DNA from: WHSW01 sp963767285
GTDB taxonomy: Bacteria > Actinomycetota > Thermoleophilia > Solirubrobacterales > 70-9
NCBI GenBank assembly: GCA_963767285.1
Contig: CAVYDJ010000004.1
Coordinates: forward strand, 248,001 to 312,000
Direction: 5' to 3'
Length of the DNA stretch: 64,000 nucleotides
Shown: positions 62,261-64,000 of the stretch, in pieces
Layout of the letters: each line of letters opens with the position of its first letter
Position numbering within the stretch: the stretch's first letter is position 1
The notes under the pieces: generated by a model
Seen by the model: only the letters and a program-made list of their open reading frames with translations
Database searches by the model: none
What the model was told of the DNA's origin: nothing
Position numbers and translations under genes: made by a program

Positions 62261-63030
62261 GCGGCGCCGCCCTCGCCGTGCACCAGTTCCGTTACGACCA
62301 GAAGACGTTCTGGCGCAATCCGGGGGCCATCTTCTTCACGGTCCTGTTGCCGCTGGTCTTCCTGGTCATCTTCGAGACGATCTTCGGCGACGACACGCTG
62401 GAGGAGCTCGGCGACCTCAACACGAGCACCTATTACATCCCGGCGATCCTCACCCTGGCGGTGGTCTCGGCCACCCTGCAGAGCGTCGCGATCAGGGTCA
62501 CCACGGACCGCGAGAACGGGATCCTCAAGCGCGGGCGAGGCACACCGATGCCGAGCTGGGTGTTCTTCGCCGGTCGCGTCGGCAACGCGATGGTGATCTC
62601 GCTGCTGATGCTGGTCATCGTCCCGGCGATGGGCTGGCTGCTCTACGACGTGAGCATTCCCTGGGAGCACCTGCCCGCGGTGCTCGTCACGCTGGCGATC
62701 GGCGCCGCAAGCTTCTGCTGCCTCGGAATCGCGCTGACCGCGGTGATCCGGAGCGAGGATGCGGCGCCCGCGGTCACCAACATCGCGGTCCTGCCGTTGT
62801 ACTTCCTCTCCGGCGTCTTCATCCCTGAGACCGAGATCCCGGAGGGCGTCCTGCACGTGGCGGACGTCTTCCCGATCCGCCACTTCTTCGAGGCCTTCTT
62901 CACCGCCTGGGACCCGCTGACCGAGGGATCCGCGTTCGAGTGGGGCCACCTCGCGGTGGTCGCGGCCTGGGGCGCGCTCGGCCTGGTCCTGGCAATTCGC
63001 TACTTCCGCTGGACCCCCTGGCGGGACTAG
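62257..63030 (+). CDS. ABC-2 type transporter permease
   Basis: 257 aa with six membrane segments (for example AIFFTVLLPLVFLVIFETIF, VSATLQSVAIRV, ISLLMLVIVPAMGWLLYDV and LVTLAIGAASFCCLGIALTA). The conserved ABC-2 block PLYFLSGVFIPETEIPEGV lies near 181-199, and VFPIRHFFEAFF follows. Pairs with the upstream ATPase as a half-size exporter of the DrrAB/daunorubicin type. Its TAG stop shares CTAG with the convergent methyltransferase gene. Confidence 0.92.
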   Translation: MSGAALAVHQFRYDQKTFWRNPGAIFFTVLLPLVFLVIFETIFGDDTLEELGDLNTSTYYIPAILTLAVVSATLQSVAIRVTTDRENGILKRGRGTPMPSWVFFAGRVGNAMVISLLMLVIVPAMGWLLYDVSIPWEHLPAVLVTLAIGAASFCCLGIALTAVIRSEDAAPAVTNIAVLPLYFLSGVFIPETEIPEGVLHVADVFPIRHFFEAFFTAWDPLTEGSAFEWGHLAVVAAWGALGLVLAIRYFRWTPWRD

Positions 63031-63965
63031 AGGCGGCCCCTCGGCTTGGCCCGGGCGAGCTTCGCCTTCAGCCGTGACCAAAGTGTGTAGCCGGGCTCGC
63101 GCGCGGCCCGCTCGTGCTCGGGCCAGCGGGGGCGCGGCGCGCCGCGCGCGCCGGGCATCCCGTGGACCTCGGGCTCCGAGCCCTTCAGCGCCAGCAGCGT
63201 CACGCGGTCGGCGTGCCAGGTCTCCCCGCGCGGAAACAGCTGCTCGCACACCGTGCTGAAGCCGACGTCGGCGAGCAGGTTGATCAGCGAGGGCTTGGTG
63301 AGCCAGAAGCTGTGCGGGTTGTCGGCCGAGGCGAGGCCAAGCGTTCGGCGCTCGTCCTCGGTCGTCGCCTCCGCGTGCTCGAACACGGCCGCGCCGTGGT
63401 AGCGCCGGCCGCGGTGCTCGCGCGCCTCGCGGTCGGCGAGGCTGAAGTTGCCGTAGAGGACCAGAGCGCGGGCGGTCAGCGCCTCGAGCCGCTCGAAGAA
63501 CTCGAACAGGTCCGGCGTATCGAGGTGGTAGTGGAGGCCGAGGCAGAGAACGAGGTCGAATTCGCCGAGCACAGCCGGGTCGAGCTCGCGGACGTCGGCG
63601 CGCCGCGTCTCGAACCGCTCGACGCCGATCGCATCGGCGAGGAAGCGGGCGCGGCGCAGGTGCTCGTCCCGCACGTCGACCGCGACCACCTCGGCGCCGT
63701 GGCGGGCGAACTCGACCGCGAAGTGGCCCTCCTCGCACCCGAGGTCGAGGACCCGCAGCGTGCCGAGCTCGCCCTCGCAGAGGTCCGAGGCGAGCTGGAG
63801 CAGCCAGCGCAGCCGGAAGTCGGTCGCCAGCGGACGGTCGCCGACCGTGTAGACCCCGTCGCGCAGGTAGGTCTGCCGTGACCATGGAGGACCGGCCTCC
63901 GTGATCTCGCGGAGCCGATCGCGGAGCTCGTCCGGAGAGACTCGCGACAGATCCCGGTCCGGCAT
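63027..63965 (-). CDS. Class I SAM-dependent methyltransferase
   Basis: 312 aa. N-terminal helical cap, then motif I VLDLGCEEGHFAVEFARHGA near residues 72-91, motif II VVAVDVRDEHLRRARF near 93-108 and motif IV FDLVLCLGLHYHLDTPDLFE near 135-154. The C-terminal 40 residues are basic (RLKAKLARAKPRGRL). Substrate unclear, but the FLHYH-type block recalls tRNA CmoB-like and small-molecule enzymes. ATG with TACCCT (bottom strand of 63972-63977) six bases upstream. The 35 bases beyond it to the window end hold nothing else recognisable. Confidence 0.85.
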   Translation of the reverse strand: MPDRDLSRVSPDELRDRLREITEAGPPWSRQTYLRDGVYTVGDRPLATDFRLRWLLQLASDLCEGELGTLRVLDLGCEEGHFAVEFARHGAEVVAVDVRDEHLRRARFLADAIGVERFETRRADVRELDPAVLGEFDLVLCLGLHYHLDTPDLFEFFERLEALTARALVLYGNFSLADREAREHRGRRYHGAAVFEHAEATTEDERRTLGLASADNPHSFWLTKPSLINLLADVGFSTVCEQLFPRGETWHADRVTLLALKGSEPEVHGMPGARGAPRPRWPEHERAAREPGYTLWSRLKAKLARAKPRGRL

Positions 63966-64000
63966 CGGCGCAGGGTAGTCGCTTAAATCTGGGTCGTGAT

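Overview
This 64 kb window comes from a very GC-rich actinobacterial chromosome. The best guess is class Thermoleophilia (Solirubrobacterales or a relative), inferred from GC content, CarD, DisA, clpC-radA-disA-carD gene order, type III pantothenate kinase and short secreted proteins of a kind common in that class. It is mostly core chromosome with patches of accessory genes. I see no integrase, transposase, insertion sequence, phage module, CRISPR array or replication origin, and no gene-free stretch longer than about 230 bases.

Layout. 1-10070: tilS-hpt-ftsH, a TetR/cupin divergent pair, a small secreted protein, folP-folB-folK (folate), a GST-like protein, then coaX-dusB. 10167-12497: greA, lysS and a small exported protein. 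12531-17791: an exported caspase-like protein with PKD domains, a sialidase-like lipoprotein and a membrane protein. 18021-29643: clpC, two exported proteins, then radA-disA-carD-ispD, a frameshifted DUF389 gene, a PHP phosphatase and ispF. 29654-35731: acyl-CoA synthetase, FAD/Rieske oxidoreductase, an SCP2-hydrolase fusion, an SRPBCC protein and an acyltransferase. 35760-39853: cysS-rlmB-sigH, tRNA-Thr(TGT) and an iron-type alcohol dehydrogenase. 39900-46457: a PlsC-GpsA fusion, two ECF sigma/anti-sigma pairs, a rhomboid protease, an SRPBCC remnant and a BtuF-like protein. 46476-51056: phhB, a hydrolase, wecB, DUF47-Pit phosphate transport and small membrane proteins. 51099-55755: a bacterial lysyl oxidase, then two TadE-like pseudopilins and a fusion of CpaE-like, TadG-like, VanY and SLT domains. 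55773-63965: MaoC, cupredoxin, enoyl-CoA hydratase, uvrC-rapZ-fkbM, an ABC-2 exporter and a methyltransferase.

Expression logic. About 25 genes at the head of transcription units have a TANNNT-like hexamer only 5-7 bases upstream of the ATG/GTG and no Shine-Dalgarno sequence, which points to widespread leaderless transcription. Genes inside operons are joined by ATGA, GTGA, TTGA or TGATG overlaps. Genes with real leaders (sigH, greA, clpC, carD) look specially regulated. The sigH promoter has a consensus -35 and two perfect dyads.

The most unusual items are: a 45-bp sequence present twice in opposite orientation inside uvrC, in frame both times; a TadG-VanY-SLT wall-hydrolase fusion in a mini-Tad operon; a lysyl oxidase with copper ligands and both LTQ-forming residues conserved; an exported caspase-like PKD protein; a PlsC-GpsA fusion; a tRNA whose last base lies one nucleotide from the next start codon; and a carD gene whose only sensible start is AUC.
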